Positions 45,011 to 54,849 of a stretch of 64,000 bases of DNA are shown in pieces. Made by a program: the position numbers and the translations under genes. The notes under the pieces were generated by a model, which did not search any database, was not told the DNA's origin, and saw only the letters and a program-made list of their open reading frames with translations. Source of the stretch: Simmondsia chinensis (taxonomy: Eukaryota; Streptophyta; Magnoliopsida; Caryophyllales; Simmondsiaceae); contig JAGTTD010000003.1 of NCBI GenBank assembly GCA_018398585.1, positions 5,774,637 through 5,838,636 of the forward strand. The letters run 5' to 3'. Numbering within the stretch: position 1 is the stretch's first letter; every line of letters starts with the position of its first letter.

Positions 45011-45104
45011 CTTTTTCCGGCAAAATTGTGGCTGCCTCAGCTTGCAGGGACAACAATAACTGGAATAGGAACATGAGCATACATGCAACTTTTAGGGCTC
45101 TCAT
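45011..45104 (-). CDS. Small secreted-peptide gene, copy II, exon 1
   Basis: ATG at 45104 begins MRALKVACMLMFLFQLLLSL, then QAEAATILPEK; exon ends GAA AAA G before donor GTTATT at 45010. A clear signal peptide: basic start, hydrophobic core, small residues (AEAA) at a likely cleavage point. Copies I and III share this pattern. Upstream in-frame codons (to 45176) lack conservation with copy I beyond KLTI and are probably 5' UTR. A TATA box lies about 60 bp upstream. The compact structure and absence of insertions make this the copy most likely to be functional. Confidence 0.65.
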
Positions 45105-45162
45105 TATTGTTAATTTCCACACACAATCAAGAATGCTAAGTTTATATTTATGCCTCATGCTG

Positions 45163-45174
45163 CTATATATATAC
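45163..45174 (-). promoter_or_regulatory. TATA box of peptide gene copy II
   Basis: Minus strand TATATATATAG, about 60 bp before the ATG, aligned with the TATA box of copy I. Confidence 0.55.
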
Positions 45175-45199
45175 ATATAACACCAACATTAGTCACTAA

Positions 45200-45800
45200 A
45201 AATATTGATATATTATTCAAATGCGTTGAAATACGAGGAAAAGAATTACCTCTAGTCATCAGCTATAATATAAAATATTAAAAATGGATAGTCTTTTTGG
45301 AATGGAAAAGATTAAATGTACCTAACTTAAAATATGTAATTTGTATTTTGAATGATATGGTAAGAATTATTAAATTATAAGAAATAATGTAGCACTATTT
45401 CCAAATTAATTAATAATTTCTTACTAAATATATAAGAAAAAAAATTTGAAAAGGTACTTAATTATACTTCAAATATTTTTTTTGGTATTTAAGTCTTCAA
45501 TAGTAATTAAAAGAAATGAACTAAACACCATATACGAATTAATTAAGAATTGAACAACCATACAGGAGCAATTTGGAATTATAACATTGTAGGGAATAAA
45601 TTAACATTGCTAATGAGAATAGTATTGTTAAAATGTATATCTATCTAGTATGTCGACATTAGCATTTATTTTTTTTTATTGGAATTATAACCCTGGCTTT
45701 TTTTTTCTTTTTTGTACCATAGATTTTGTTCGTGTTAACAAATAGGACATTCTCAAGCAAAAGCCAATATCGAAAACATGGAAAGGCAAAATCGCATCTA
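45200..45800. other. Upstream region of copy II; no gene recognised
   Basis: 45200-45420 aligns with the upstream regions of copies I (29210-29430) and III (56000-56280). Shared phrases are CTCTAGTCATCAG and GATATGGTAAGAAT. The rest is AT-rich. Confidence 0.55.
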
Positions 45801-45816
45801 ACCAAGACAACGACAT

Positions 45817-46137
45817 TTTGGTACCCGACACAGGATTTTATCATGGTTTTGGATCCATGCAAGTAGATTGAAGAGAGATTTTTAGGGTTTTGGATTGAAG
45901 AATTCGTGAATGAGAGAGAAGAGGGAAGGAGAGTTAGAGTGAGAGAGAGAGAGCGATAATAGAAGAATCTAGAGGAAGAGAAAGATATTGAGTTTTATTA
46001 ATATTTGGATACCAGCTTACAACTTCAACAACTCATTTATACTTAGTCTAAGTACTTAACAAACCTAATGTTGGTTAGTTAAGCATAACTAACTAGTAAA
46101 CTCTAATTACAAGATCTTACAATATGTCTAAGCATGA
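45817..46137 (-). repeat. Possible solo LTR fragment
   Basis: The minus strand begins TGTCATGCTTAGACATATTG, has AGTATAAATGAG as a TATA-like segment and a CT-rich leader near 45940. This is the usual composition of a copia LTR. No partner LTR or duplication was found. Confidence 0.3.
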
Positions 46138-46291
46138 CATTACCCAATGAACCAAACAATGGAATTTTAATTCCATTACACTTGGAAATTGAGTTGCAAT
46201 TCCACTCTACGATTCCAATTCCATGTTCCAACCTTAATTTAATATGTAATCTACCCAAATTAAAAAGAAAGGATAAAAGTGTAAATACAAC

Positions 46292-46382
46292 ATTTTTGAG
46301 GCAAAGGTGCGGCTACTTCAGCTTGAAGGGACAACAATAACATTAATAGGAACATGATCATGCCTACAACTTCTAGGGTTTT
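46292..46382 (-). pseudogene. Small secreted-peptide gene, copy III, disrupted exon 1
   Basis: Minus strand reads TLEVVGMIMFLLMLLLSLQ, AEVAAPLPQK, aligned with exon 1 of copies I and II, then a donor-like GT. The ATG and first bases lie at 55937-55944, on the far side of copia H, which inserted 5 bases after the start codon (duplication GTTTT, 46378-46382). No exon 2 is recognisable between 45.2 and 46.3 kb. A broken gene copy. Confidence 0.7.
46378..46382. repeat. Target-site duplication of copia H (left)
   Basis: GTTTT, repeated at 55937-55941. Confidence 0.88.
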
Positions 46383-46878
46383 TGTTAGGATATGTCTCAA
46401 ATTTGCGGTATTTATTGGTGTTTTATATATTTGGGGTATTATTGGTGTTTTATATAGAGGCCGTACGCCGTGTGTGTGCCGATCAATAGGGTATCGGGAC
46501 CGATCGATCGGGGAGCTATCTGTATAATTCTGAGGAGCCTCTGTAGAGCGGGTGCCGATCGATCGGGGTCCTATTTTTCATGAGATTATAAATAACGCAC
46601 GAGGGTTTCGTTTTTGTGTATCCAAACAAAATAGAGGCCGCCGTCATCCTTGTGAGAGAGAGAGAGAGAGAGAAGAGTTTATGTATTTGTTTTCTTCTTG
46701 ATTCATTAATAATAAAAGTTCCAATCTTCACCCGTGATTTTTTTTCCCTCTCAATTGTAGAGGGGTTTCCACGTAAATACTTGAGTCATTTGTTTATTTT
46801 CTCTTTTAGTCCATTTACTCCTTATATTGTTGTGGTATTCGATTCGATTGCATGCCGGCAGTATAGTTTTTCCACACA
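46383..46878 (+). repeat. 5' LTR of copia H (496 bp)
   Basis: TGTTAGGATATG... to ...TTCCACACA. Contains two CCGATCGATCGG palindromes, TATAAATA near 46586 and a (GA)n run at 46655-46673. Confidence 0.9.
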
Positions 46879-46881
46879 AAT

Positions 46882-46893
46882 TGGTATCCGAAC
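46882..46893 (+). other. Primer-binding site of copia H
   Basis: TGGTATCCGAAC, two mismatches from TGGTATCAGAGC. Confidence 0.7.
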
Positions 46894-46914
46894 CTGGTTA
46901 TTCGAATTGGTGCA

Positions 46915-47650
46915 ATGGCATCAGGTATTAAGACCTAGGCAGATAAGTTCGAAGGTCAAGGAAGCTTCAGCTTATGGCAAGTCCGTATGAAATGACTTTT
47001 GACTCAGAATGGCTTGAAAAAAGCACTTGAGGGGAAAGAGAAGAAACCCAAGACTATGGCCAGGGCACAGTGGGAAGAGTTGGATAATAAGGCTCTCACG
47101 GCGATACAGATGAGTTTAGCATATGACATTTTGACAGAGGTTTTGGAGATGAAAACCGCTAAGGAGTTATGGGAGAAATTATTAGACATGTTTTGTCACA
47201 AGTCAGTCTACAAACTCGCAGTGAAGCGTCGGTTATTCACTTTCCGTATGACAGAAGGTACATCTCTTAAAAACCATCTTAGCGAGTTTACTCCTCATAC
47301 AAGAATTAAAGGAATTGGATGATGTCCCTAAGGACGAGAACCAAGTTATGTTGTTACTATGTTCACTCTCTAATTCATATAAAGGCTTTGTAGAAAGCAT
47401 GATATACGGGGGTAGGCCGACCATTACTGTTAATGAGGTGAAAAGAAACCTTGTGAGTAAAGAACGGGTAAATAGGGAGTTATCTGACTCAGTGAATGAC
47501 TCAGATAGTAGTTTGCATATGAGAGGTTGATCAGAACATAGGGGATCCAATGGTGGGAAAAAGTCTAGGTCTAAATCTAGACATAAGAACCTGTCGTGCC
47601 ATTACTGTCATAAGAGAGGGCACATAAAGAAAGACTATTACAAATATTAA
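46915..47650 (+). pseudogene. Copia H gag
   Basis: ATG at 46915 (MASGIKT), then a TAG. From 46999 the frame is open with LTQNGLKKALEGKEKK, LWEKLLDMFCHKS and LFTFRMTEGTSLKNHLSEFT. A frameshift near 47290 moves on to DDVPKDENQVMLLLCSLSN and SMIYGGRPTITVNEVKR. The knuckle CHYCHKRGHIKKDY has lost its last Cys (to Tyr). Parallel to element G gag. Confidence 0.85.
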
Positions 47651-47689
47651 AATAGGGGTGACCAGGGTAAAGATAAGTCCGCTGAGGCT

Positions 47690-48412
47690 AGTGTTGTAGA
47701 GGATGATAGTGAAGGGGAGTTTCTATTAGTTGCTAATTCTCAGTCCAGGTCTAAGGATAAGTGGGTCATGGATTCGGGTTGTTCATATCATGTTAGTTCG
47801 AATAGAGACTGGTTTTCCACGTATAAGTCTACATAGGGTGGAGTTGTCTTGATGGGTAATAATGCTGCTTGTAAGGTAGTGGGGATTGGGACAATTCGTG
47901 TAAGGATGTTCGATGGGGCTATTAGAACTTTGAGTGATGTACATCACGTCCTGGAGTTAAAGAAAAACTTGATTTCTCTAGGTACCCTTGAGTCTAGTGG
48001 GTACAAGTACACTGCTGAAGGTGGAGTCATGCGGGTCAGTGTGGGTGCTTTAGTTGTGATGAAAGGGAATAGGGTAGGTACTTTGTATGAGCTTGCAGGT
48101 ACTACTGTGACAAGTTTAGTTACTGTTTCCACATCTACTATGACAGATGCAGAGATCACAAGACAGTGGCACATGAGAATGGGTCACATTGGTGATAAGG
48201 CGCTGTCTGAGTTGAGTAAAAGGGGACTTCTTTGTGGTCAGTCAACAGGACTGATGGATTTCTGTAAGCACTGTGTGTACGGGAAGCAGAAAAGAGTTAG
48301 CTTCAAGTCAGTAGTGCATCAGACAAAGGAAACGTTAGATTATATATATTCTGATCTATGAAGACCTTCCAGAGTGGCGTTTAAAGGTAGGTCCAGGTAT
48401 CTTCTAACGTTT
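47690..48412 (+). pseudogene. Copia H protease and integrase N-terminus
   Basis: Protease WVMDSGCSYHVSSNRDW near 47763-47815 keeps the DSG triad. [19 protein letters not shown] and [18 protein letters not shown] follow (47849 on). The integrase finger is [18 protein letters not shown] with [15 protein letters not shown] (first Asp intact) is followed by a stop. The frame is then split by the RTE LINE after RYLLTF. Confidence 0.85.
48395..48412. repeat. Target-site duplication of the RTE LINE (left)
   Basis: An 18-bp AGGTATCTTCTAACGTTT, repeated exactly at 52878-52895. Confidence 0.92.
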
Positions 48413-48707
48413 CACAACAACAACAACAACAACAACAACAGTCCCAGTGCCTTGCGGCTCCCGCAGAACGCAGGGTTTCGCGAGGGGGGGGGGGGGGGGT
48501 GATGTACGCAGCCTTACCCCTTCCGTCAGGAAAGGAGACTGTATCTTCTAACATTTCACAACAACAACAACAACAACAACAATCCCAGTGCCTTGCGGCT
48601 CCCGCAGAACGCAGGGTCTGGGGAGGGGGGGGGGGGGGTGATGTACGCAGCCTTACCCCTTCCGTCAGGAAAGGAGACTGTTTCCGGGGACCCCCAACCT
48701 GAAGTAG
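48413..48707 (-). repeat. RTE 3' tail with 144-bp tandem duplication
   Basis: Minus-strand tail: GGTTGGGGGTCCCCGGAAAC, GGGTAAGGCTGCGTACATC, poly(C), CCAGACCCTGCG, GGGAGCCGCAAGGCACTGGG, (TTG)n. The segment from GTATCTTCTAACRTTT through the tail to GAGACT occurs twice, at 48397-48540 and 48541-48684, so a copy of the target site also lies between the two tails. Confidence 0.85.
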
Positions 48708-48747
48708 TTGAGTGCCTACAAATAAACCACCAATCAATAACATGCAT

Positions 48748-48820
48748 ATAGAGGAAAAAGTAGAAGAAGAAGAGAAAAAGGAGAAGGAGAAGAAGAAGAC
48801 GAAGAAGAAGAAGAAATAGG
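48748..48820. repeat. GAA-rich simple sequence in RTE 3' UTR
   Basis: AGAAGAAGAGAAAAAGGAGA and similar purine runs on the plus strand. Confidence 0.85.
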
Positions 48821-48919
48821 AGAATGGGCATGATTAGGGACTTAGCTAGCCTAAAAGTGCTACACTAGAGGTTATGCTTGCCTAAGAATTTTAGACTACC
48901 AGCCACTCCCCTTACTACT

Positions 48920-50450
48920 CTACTCTGCCATCTCCGCTGCCCTAATGCTAGCCCTCCAACGTGTCCTATCTGAGGCCATCTCCTCTCTTAGATTTAGGTG
49001 GGTTAGGTCTTGACGAATCGTCTCTAGCCAGCTCTTCTTTGGTCTGCCCCTCCTTCTTCTGTTTATCTCTGGGTTTAGCTGTTCACACCTCCTGATTGGG
49101 GCTGAGGTCGGTCTTCTGCTAACATGTCCAAGCCATCTTAGGCGGTGCTCCCTCAATTTATCCTCGATCGAGGCTACACCCAGCTTACCTCGTATCACAT
49201 CATTCTTAATCCTATCATTTCTTGTGTGGCCACACATCCATCGTAACATGCTCATCTCTGCCACCTTCATCCTCTGTGTTTGAATTTGTTTCATTTGTCG
49301 ACACTCTGCCCCATATAGCATAGCCGGTCTTACTACCGTCTTATAGTATTTTTCCTTTAACTTTAGCGGGAGCTTTCTATCACACAGCAACCCGGATGCC
49401 ATCCTCCACTTCTGCCAGCCCACTTTAATCCTGTTATTGACATCCTCATCCACTTCACCATTCTGGTGTATCATGGAACCCAGATATTTGAAGGTCTCCT
49501 TACTTGATACGGATTCTGCTCCAATCTTAACCTCCTCGGTGCTGGTCGTGGTGGAACGGTCGAATTTGAATTCCACATACTCAGTCTTAGATTTGCTAAT
49601 CCTTAAATCCCTCGATTCTAGTGCGCCTCTCCATAGCTCTAGCTTCTCGTTTATGTCCGAACGGGATTCCCCTACCAGAACTATGTCGTCTGCAAAAGGC
49701 ATGCACCAAGGTACTTCCCCTTGGATACGTCTAGTGAGCTCATCCATCACTAGAATGAACAGGAAGGGACTCAAGGCAGAGCCCTGGTGGACCCCTGCTA
49801 TAATAGGGAAAGTGTCTATCTCCTCTTCCCCTATTCGCACATTAGTACATGCCTCTTCATACATATCCCTAATGGCCCGAATATAAGGCATTGGGATGCC
49901 TCTTCTTCCCAACACTCTCCACAGTACCTATCTTGGCACTCTGTCATATGCCTTCTCTAGATCGATGACAACCTTATGGAAGTCCTTTTGTCTCTCCCTG
50001 TATCGCTCCATCATCTACCGTAAGAGATGAATGGCTTCTATTGTTGATCTCCCAGGTATGAACCCAAACTGGCTTTTGGTCACTTCTGTTGTCGTATTCT
50101 CTTTTCTATGACTCTCTCCCACAACTTGAGGGTGTGAGTCATCAATTTGATCCCCCGGTAATTGGCGCAGCTCTGGATATCACCCTTGTTCTTGTAGATT
50201 GGGACCAGTGTGCTCTTCCGCAATTCTTCCAGCATCTTATTCCCCATTAAGATTTGGTTAAAGAGTTTTGCTAGCCAACTGCAACCCTTCTGTCCAAGGC
50301 ATTTCTATGCCCGAATGGGTAACCCATCTGGACCAACTGCTCTTCCCCTACTCATATGCATTAGGGCTTCCTTGATCTCCTTTGGGGTAATTCGCTAACA
50401 ATAGCATTCGTTCTCATCCTCTTCCGTAGTCTGGAGCTCCCCTAAATCTA
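48920..50450 (-). pseudogene. RTE reverse transcriptase
   Basis: The open part (48920-49915) has IPMPYIRAIRDMYEEACTNV, GVHQGSALSPFLFILVMDEL, the catalytic CMPFADDIVLVGES, LRISKSKTEYVEFKF and a C-terminal region with MLRWMCGHTRNDRIKNDVIR, RLRWLGHVSRRP and RRRGRPKKSW. These are RTE-type features. Upstream (49920-50450) the finger domain is spread over frames: GPDGLPIRA, LVPIYKNKGDIQSCANYRGI. FADD is intact; the frameshifts disable it. Confidence 0.9.
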
Positions 50451-50692
50451 TCTCTGTGTTTCCCCAGTTGTTGAACAGATCGTGGAAGTAGGCTTTTCAC
50501 CTAGCTCTAATTTGTTGCCCTCCACTAGCACCTGCCCATCCGCTCCTTTAATGCATTTTACTTGCCCCAGGTTCCTCGTCTTCCTCTTTCTTGCTCTGGC
50601 TATCTTGTATATATCCCTGGCTCCGTCCTTGGTGTCCAGCCTCTTGTAAAACTCTTCATATGCTCGTGACTTTTCCTCACTAACTGCTTTCT

Positions 50693-51853
50693 TCACTTCT
50701 TTCTTGGCTTGCTGATATTGTCGTCTCTTTTCCTCTTCTCTACTGTGCTTCCACTCCTTAAACCGGTCTCGTTTCGCTTTAATCTTCTGTTGGACTTCCT
50801 GTCCCCACCTCCATGACTCTCTGTGGGTGATTGTCCCACCCTTTGACTCTCCCAAACTTCGCGTGCCAAACTCCTGATTTTCTGGGCCAATTCATTCCAC
50901 TTTCGGTTAATATCTCCCTCCTCGTCCCAATTGAGCTCTAAATCCGCCCTTTCCTTATAGACTCTAAGTTTTTCCCCTTTCAAGTCTCTCCAACGGGCAC
51001 GTCTCTGCACGGGTTTCCTGCTTCTTCTGACCCACTTCTTGACCTTTATATCCACGCACACCACCTGATGTTGTTTAGATAGGTCCTCTCCTCGGATGAC
51101 CTTACAGTCCCTGCATTGTCTCTGTGCCCTCTTCCTTAGGAGGATGTAGTCGATCTGAGTCTTCGCCTCTCCGCTTTGATACGTGATGAGATGCTCTTCA
51201 CGCTTTTTGAAAAAGGTGTTGGCAATTGTGAGCTCATAAATGACTACGAAGTCCAGAAGGGATTTCCCCTCTGCATTCCTAGTTCCATATACGAATCCTC
51301 CATAGTGAGTCACGTATCCATCCTCTTTCTCGCCAACATGCCCATTGAAGTCCCCACCAATCACCACTTGTTCATCTTGTGGTATGGTTTGCATCGTTCT
51401 GTCTAAGTCCTCCCAAAATGCGGCCTTCTCGTTCTCTGGTAGTCCAGTCTGTGGTGCATAGGCACTGATCACGTTCATTATCTCCCCATCTGCGATCATC
51501 TTGATGCCTATGATCCTATCCCCAGTTCTTGCCACTTCGGCTACTTTATCCTTAAGACTGTTGTCGACTATAATTCCTACACCATTCCTCCCTCTGGTTT
51601 TCCCTGAGTACCATATTTTGTGTCCTAGCATCTCCCTTGTCTTCGAGCCCACCCATTTAGTCTCCTGTAGGCGCAGGATATTGATCCTTCGTTTCATCAT
51701 CATTTGGACTACCTCATTGCCCTTCTGTTTTAATGTCCCGATATTTAGTGTCCCTATTCTTAGATTTCCCTCCCTCTTTGGCCTCTCTCTCCCCCTCCCC
51801 ACCCCCTGTAAAGATGGCCTCACGTTTTGAGTTCCATGTCTAGTCATGTTCAT
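50693..51853 (-). pseudogene. RTE endonuclease domain
   Basis: An open frame of 386 residues from ATG at 51853. The endonuclease/exonuclease/phosphatase fold motifs are LRIGTLNIGTL, ILRLQETKW (catalytic Glu), VIGGDFNGHVG (Asp-Phe-Asn), TQIDYILLRKR and LSKQHQVVCVDI (His). It nicks the target DNA for primed reverse transcription in LINEs. The frame shifts into the linker near 50700-50850 (SHRESWRWGQEVQQKIKAKR in the next frame). Confidence 0.9.
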
Positions 51854-51859
51854 ATACTT

Positions 51860-52877
51860 CTATCACTATAGATATGTACACTCTCAAGTCCAGATAAACA
51901 ATGCAAAATAAAAAGGGATTTAAGAGTCACACTATTATTAGAAGTTAAAAGACGAGAACTCGAAGTAGAAGGATAAGGATTCAAACCTTGGGCCGACCGA
52001 TTTTCACTTACCTGGGCCGGTCGGCTACCCGTTTGGTCTTATGAAGGCGGTGATCGGTGGCAGCCTTGAGGACGGTACTGCCTTGGTGGACCGGCCCTCT
52101 GTACTAGCTTGGACTATCAGTGGCGTGTGTGGTGGCGGTGGTGGTGGGTGATTGGGTGCAATTAGGCCATGGCCGGGCTCAGGGCTAGCGCGGCTGTGTG
52201 GTGGTGGGGGAGGTTCGATGTCTGTGTCAGTGGGGGTGTGGTGTGTAGGTCGAAGTGGCGTCCGGCGGTGGTGGGTCGTCGGTGAGGTGCGATGGGTCAG
52301 GGTTGGTGCGGTGCTGGGTGGGTCGAAGTGGCGGGTTAGAGGTGGGACGTCGGTGTGGTGAGGTGGGTCAGAGGTGGTGGTGGGGCGCGAGAGTCGGTGG
52401 GTCGAGGTCGAGGTGATGGTGGGTCAGGTCGGGCGAGTGGGTGGTGTGTTGTGGTGGGTGGTAGTGGGTTGTGGAGGGTGGTTCGAGGTGGTGGGTGTTC
52501 GGTCGAGGTCGAAGTGAGGGTGGTTCGAGGTGGTGGGTTGTGGAGGGTGGTTCGAGGTGGTGGGTGTTCGGTCGAGGTCGAAGTGAGGGTGGTTCGAGGT
52601 GGTGGGTTGTGGAGGGTGGTTCGAGGTGGTCGAGGTCGAGGTCGAGTGGGTGGTCAGTCGAGGTCGAAGTGATGGTGGGTCGGGTCGGGCGCGGTCGAGG
52701 TTGTGGTGGTGGTGGTGGGTACGCTTGTCCGGCGGTGGGTCGTCGCCGTCACAATCGCGTCACCGGTGGGTGGAGTCGAGCCGGCGAGGTGGCCGATGGT
52801 GGGTGTCAGTAGACGTTGGTACTTGCAGAGCAGAGGAGAGAGAGAGAGCAGAGGAGAGAGAGAAGAGAGAGAACTTT
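51860..52877 (-). other. RTE 5' region with 69-bp tandem repeats
   Basis: Strongly G-rich on the plus strand (52130-52830). A 69-bp unit (starts GTGTTCGGTCGAGG at 52495 and 52564) repeats about 2.4 times between 52468 and 52632. The 5' terminus is GA/CT-rich (52826-52877). The frames seen here (for example 52355-52672) are by-products of the repeats. Confidence 0.8.
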
Positions 52878-53460
52878 AGGTATCTTCTAACGTTTACTGA
52901 TGATTATTCACGTAAAGTTTGGGTCTATTTTCTGAAGCAGAAAAACTAAGTGTATGATGTTTTCAAGAAATGGAAGATTCTGTTTGAAAAACAGACAGGA
53001 AAGCCGATAAAGATGTTGAGGACTATTAATGGTCTTGAGTTTGTAGATGGTGACTTCACTCGATTTAGTGAAGATCAGGGTGTAGTCAGACACGGGATAT
53101 GTACAGGTCGGCCTCAGCAAAATGGAGTGGCTGAAAGATTAAACAGGACATTACTTGAGAAGGCTCGATGTATGCTTTCAAATGCAGGCTTGAAAAGAGA
53201 ATCATAGGCAAAAGTAGTTAGCATGGCTTGCTATCTTGTGAACAAGACACCGCATTCTTCATTGCAGATGAAGACACCTGAAGAGGTATGGTCTGGTTCT
53301 ACTTCTGATTATTTTCAGATCAAAGTATTTGGTTTTCCTGCATATGCTTATGTTAATAATGGAAAGCTGAAGCCTAGGGCCAAGAAATGCATCTTTCTTG
53401 GTTATACGTCAGGTGTGAAAGGATATAGGTTGTGGATCCCAATGCTCAGAATTTTATGAC
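52878..53460 (+). pseudogene. Copia H integrase, continuation
   Basis: Resumes after the LINE as [18 protein letters not shown], then MLRTINGLEFVDGDF, where the second catalytic Asp (DNG in element G) has become Ile-Asn-Gly. GRPQQNGVAERLNRTLLEKA keeps the catalytic Glu. KTPEEVWSGSTSDYFQIKVF and IFLGYTSGVKGYRLW follow. Starts with the second copy of the 18-bp duplication. Confidence 0.87.
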
Positions 53461-53662
53461 TAGTAGAGATGTTACATTTGATGAGTCTGCTCTACTGCAT
53501 CCTCCATACACACTCTCCAATGATAGTGATTCAGTTCAGGTTGAGATACCGGATGTTACACGGATACAGTCAGATCAGCAGGTCGTTCAGCTAGGGAGCA
53601 TACCGGCACCTCAGGTACGGGTTTCTGATGTTGTTATTGATTATGTAGAAACAGGTTAGCAG

Positions 53663-54826
53663 GTGGAGAATATTACTCTAGCTGGTGGTAAACCGAGGTG
53701 TCAGATCAGGCCTCTAGAGAGATATGGGTATGAGGAGCTGATTGCTTATGCCCTTACTACTGCTGAGTCTTTAGATGACAGTGAGCCGACTTCGTATTCA
53801 GAAGCTGTATCAAGATCAGATGCTGAGAAGTGGCTCGTTGCTATGAATGAAAAGATGCAGTCTCTTCATAAGATCCAGACATAAGAACCGGTGAAGCCTC
53901 AAACAGGGAAAAGACTGATTGGTTGCAAATGAGTCTTTAAAAGAAAGGAGGGCATTCCTGGAGTTGAAGATGCAAGATACAAGACACGTTTGGTAGCTAA
54001 AGGCTATAGTCAGGTACAGGGTCTTGATTTTCATGATATATTTTCACCTGAAGTTAGACATACTTCGATTCGTGCACTTTTGTCTTTAGTTGCTTTGCAT
54101 GACTTAAAGCTTGAGCAGTTAGATGTAAAGACTGCATTTTTACATGGTGAATTAGAAGAGAGTATCTATATGCATCAGCCCGAGGGTTTTGTTATAAAAG
54201 GATAGGAAGATCATGTATGTTTGCTTAAGAAATCTTTATATGGTTTGAAGCAGTCTCATAGGCAGTGGTATAGGAGATTTGATCAGTTCATGACAGGTCA
54301 TGGGCACAACAAGAGTAAGTATGATAGTTGTGTGTACTTCAAAAAGGCTGATACAGGCTTTGTTTATTTGCTTTTGTATGTTGATGATATATTGATTGCA
54401 GCACAAGACATGAAGGATGTTGATGACTTGAAATCTATGTTAAAGAGTGAGTTTGAGATGAAATATCTTGGTGCAGCTAAGAAAATCTTAGGCATGGAGA
54501 TTCGTAGAGACCGAAAAGCCGAAAAATTATACTTGTCTCAGGAGAAGTATATTGAGAAGGTATTAGACAGGTTTCATATGAAGCATGCTAATCCAATTAG
54601 CACGCCCTTAGCAGCTCACTTCAGACTTTTAGTATTGGATTCGCCTCAGACAGAGGAGGATGTCAGGTACATATCTCATATTCCCTATTCTAATGCAATG
54701 GCCAATATTATGTATGCAATGGTTTGTACTCATCCAGATATTGCTTTTGCAGTGAGCAGAGTTAGTACGTACATGGCGAATCTAGGTAAAGAGCATGGGC
54801 ATGCTGTGAAGTGGATTCTCAGGTAA
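53663..54826 (+). pseudogene. Copia H reverse transcriptase
   Basis: PRCQIRPLERYGYEELIAY linker, then RT: ARYKTRLVAKGYSQVQG, FHDIFSPEVRHTSIRALLSL, LEQLDVKTAFLHGELEES, KKSLYGLKQSHRQWYRRFDQ, and LLLYVDDILIAAQD with an intact YVDD (about 54366-54405). KILGMEIRRDRKAEKLYLSQ follows. Stops at 53883, 53931 and 54206 and near 54823 split the frame. It supplies the segment missing from element G. Confidence 0.88.
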
Positions 54827-54849
54827 CTTCGTTAAACTTCTGATATTTG

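Larger units (their letters stand above)
42745..45700. repeat. Paralogous block II
   Basis: Homologous to block I along its length: 42750 against 17510, 43090-43290 against 17810-17990, 43467-43760 against 18759-18978, 43850-43945 against 23220-23375, 44800-45420 against 28010-29430. It lacks the insertions of block I and so shows the older arrangement. Carries peptide gene copy II. Confidence 0.7.
48413..52877 (-). mobile_element. RTE-clade LINE, near full length
   Basis: A 4465-bp minus-strand insertion inside the copia H integrase, bounded by a perfect 18-bp duplication. On the minus strand: a 5' region with GT/CA-rich tandem repeats (52877-51860), an apurinic-type endonuclease (51853-50693), RT (about 50450-48920), and a 3' tail ending in (TTG)n rather than poly(A). 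It has a single ORF, as in the RTE clade, now broken by frameshifts. It is younger than copia H. Confidence 0.9.

Noticed and set aside
48381..48831. Cys/Leu/Gln-rich frames around the (CAA)n and poly(G) runs
   Set aside because: They are translations of the LINE tail repeats (TTG, poly(C), GAA runs).
49437..51830. Plus-strand frames at 49437-49886, 50210-50398, 51176-51406 and 51501-51830
   Set aside because: Shadows opposite the RTE endonuclease and RT.
52152..52949. Gly/Val/Arg/Trp-rich frames in the G-rich region
   Set aside because: Products of the 69-bp tandem repeat and GT-rich composition of the RTE 5' region; there is no family resemblance, and one runs into copia H integrase across the insertion boundary.
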